A DNA stretch of 6,368 nt from Alphaproteobacteria bacterium. Lineage in GTDB: Bacteria; Pseudomonadota; Alphaproteobacteria; Rhizobiales; Devosiaceae. Under the pieces are notes generated by a model. That model was not told the DNA's origin. It saw only the letters and a list, made by a program, of their open reading frames with translations, and made no database searches. Shown here one piece after another: positions 6,044 to 6,368 of this stretch. Both the position numbers and the translations under genes were made by a program. The first letter of the stretch is position 1. Each line of letters starts with the position of its first letter. The stretch lies in contig JAHJOS010000159.1 of NCBI GenBank assembly GCA_018820005.1, positions 1 to 6,368 on the forward strand, written 5' to 3'.

Positions 6044-6368
6044 TCAGTAGCCACGCGTGCGGTCAACCACGTTGATCAGTGGCTTACCGGCCTCATGGTC
6101 GCGAATGATCTGGCTGAAATAGCGTACGCCCGTACTCTCATTGCTGATCGCCGCGATGTGGGGGGTGATGTAACAGTTTTCGATATCCCAGAGCGGACTG
6201 GTCGCCGGCAGCGGTTCGGTCTCGAACACGTCAAGGCTTGCTGCACCCAACGTGCCGTCGTTCAGCGCCCTGACGATATCGGCCTCGCGCTGGTGGCCGC
6301 CGCGGGCAGCATTGACGATGGCCGGTCCACCATCGAGCTTGCGACGCAACTTGCCGAAGGTTTCCGTA
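6044..6368 (-). CDS. GhrA-like D-isomer 2-hydroxyacid dehydrogenase (glyoxylate/hydroxypyruvate reductase), C-terminal part
   Basis: The frame stays open to the window edge, so the gene starts beyond 6368; an apparent TTG start at 6349 is an internal Leu codon, preceded in frame by TETFGK. About 107 residues are visible. They belong to the NAD(P)-binding domain and C-terminus of the D-2-hydroxyacid dehydrogenase family: NAARGG carries the substrate-binding Arg, LDVFETEPLP the catalytic Glu, and TPHIAA the catalytic His. The ending VDRTRGY closely resembles the VDRARGY terminus of E. coli GhrA, which reduces glyoxylate and hydroxypyruvate with NADPH in the cytoplasm. Family is firm; the exact substrate is inferred from this similarity. 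It converges on the MarR-GNAT gene with 9 bp between stop codons and no visible terminator. Confidence 0.87.
   Translation of the reverse strand, partial: TETFGKLRRKLDGGPAIVNAARGGHQREADIVRALNDGTLGAASLDVFETEPLPATSPLWDIENCYITPHIAAISNESTGVRYFSQIIRDHEAGKPLINVVDRTRGY

Noticed and set aside
6044..6349. Complete small protein starting at TTG 6349
   Set aside because: The same frame continues upstream to the window edge with residues that fit the GhrA family, so this is the tail of a longer gene.

Overview
The window looks like chromosomal DNA from a GC-rich alphaproteobacterium, probably in the Hyphomicrobiales (Devosia- or rhizobium-like). That placement is inferred from the protein flavour (CpaF/TadB/TadC of the alphaproteobacterial Flp pilus type, a TadD lipoprotein, a GhrA-type reductase) and from codon use; no marker gene is present. 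There are no insertion sequences, CRISPR arrays, phage genes, rRNAs or tRNAs, and coding density is high.

Layout. Positions 1-2662 (+) are the 3' end of a Tad/Flp pilus operon: the C-terminal half of the CpaF ATPase, then TadB and TadC, the paired inner-membrane platform proteins. The run ends at a perfect 18-bp hairpin (2674-2713). Facing it on the minus strand is a TPR lipoprotein of the TadD type (2737-3507). Its divergent neighbour on the plus strand is a short M17 leucyl aminopeptidase-family enzyme (3706-5049) with every expected metal and catalytic residue. The 198-bp divergent spacer carries a near-match to a CtrA site. A gene for a MarR-GNAT fusion protein follows (5105-6034, or from 5087). 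It meets head-on the C-terminal part of a GhrA-like 2-hydroxyacid dehydrogenase on the minus strand (6044 to the window edge).

How the genes fit together. CpaF powers pilus assembly, TadB and TadC form the membrane platform, and TadD is a lipoprotein accessory that in other Tad systems supports secretin and complex assembly, so the first four genes are one machine even though tadD is inverted. The aminopeptidase, MarR-GNAT and reductase genes look like ordinary metabolic or regulatory neighbours with no evident link to the pilus.

The most interesting non-coding signal lies in the 37-bp gap before the MarR-GNAT frame. Two copies of the dyad TTGAC-N3-G-N-CAA sit exactly 21 bp apart centre to centre (two helical turns), and the first overlaps the aminopeptidase stop codon. 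This looks like a tandem autoregulatory operator. I see no evidence for a wholly new biological system here.
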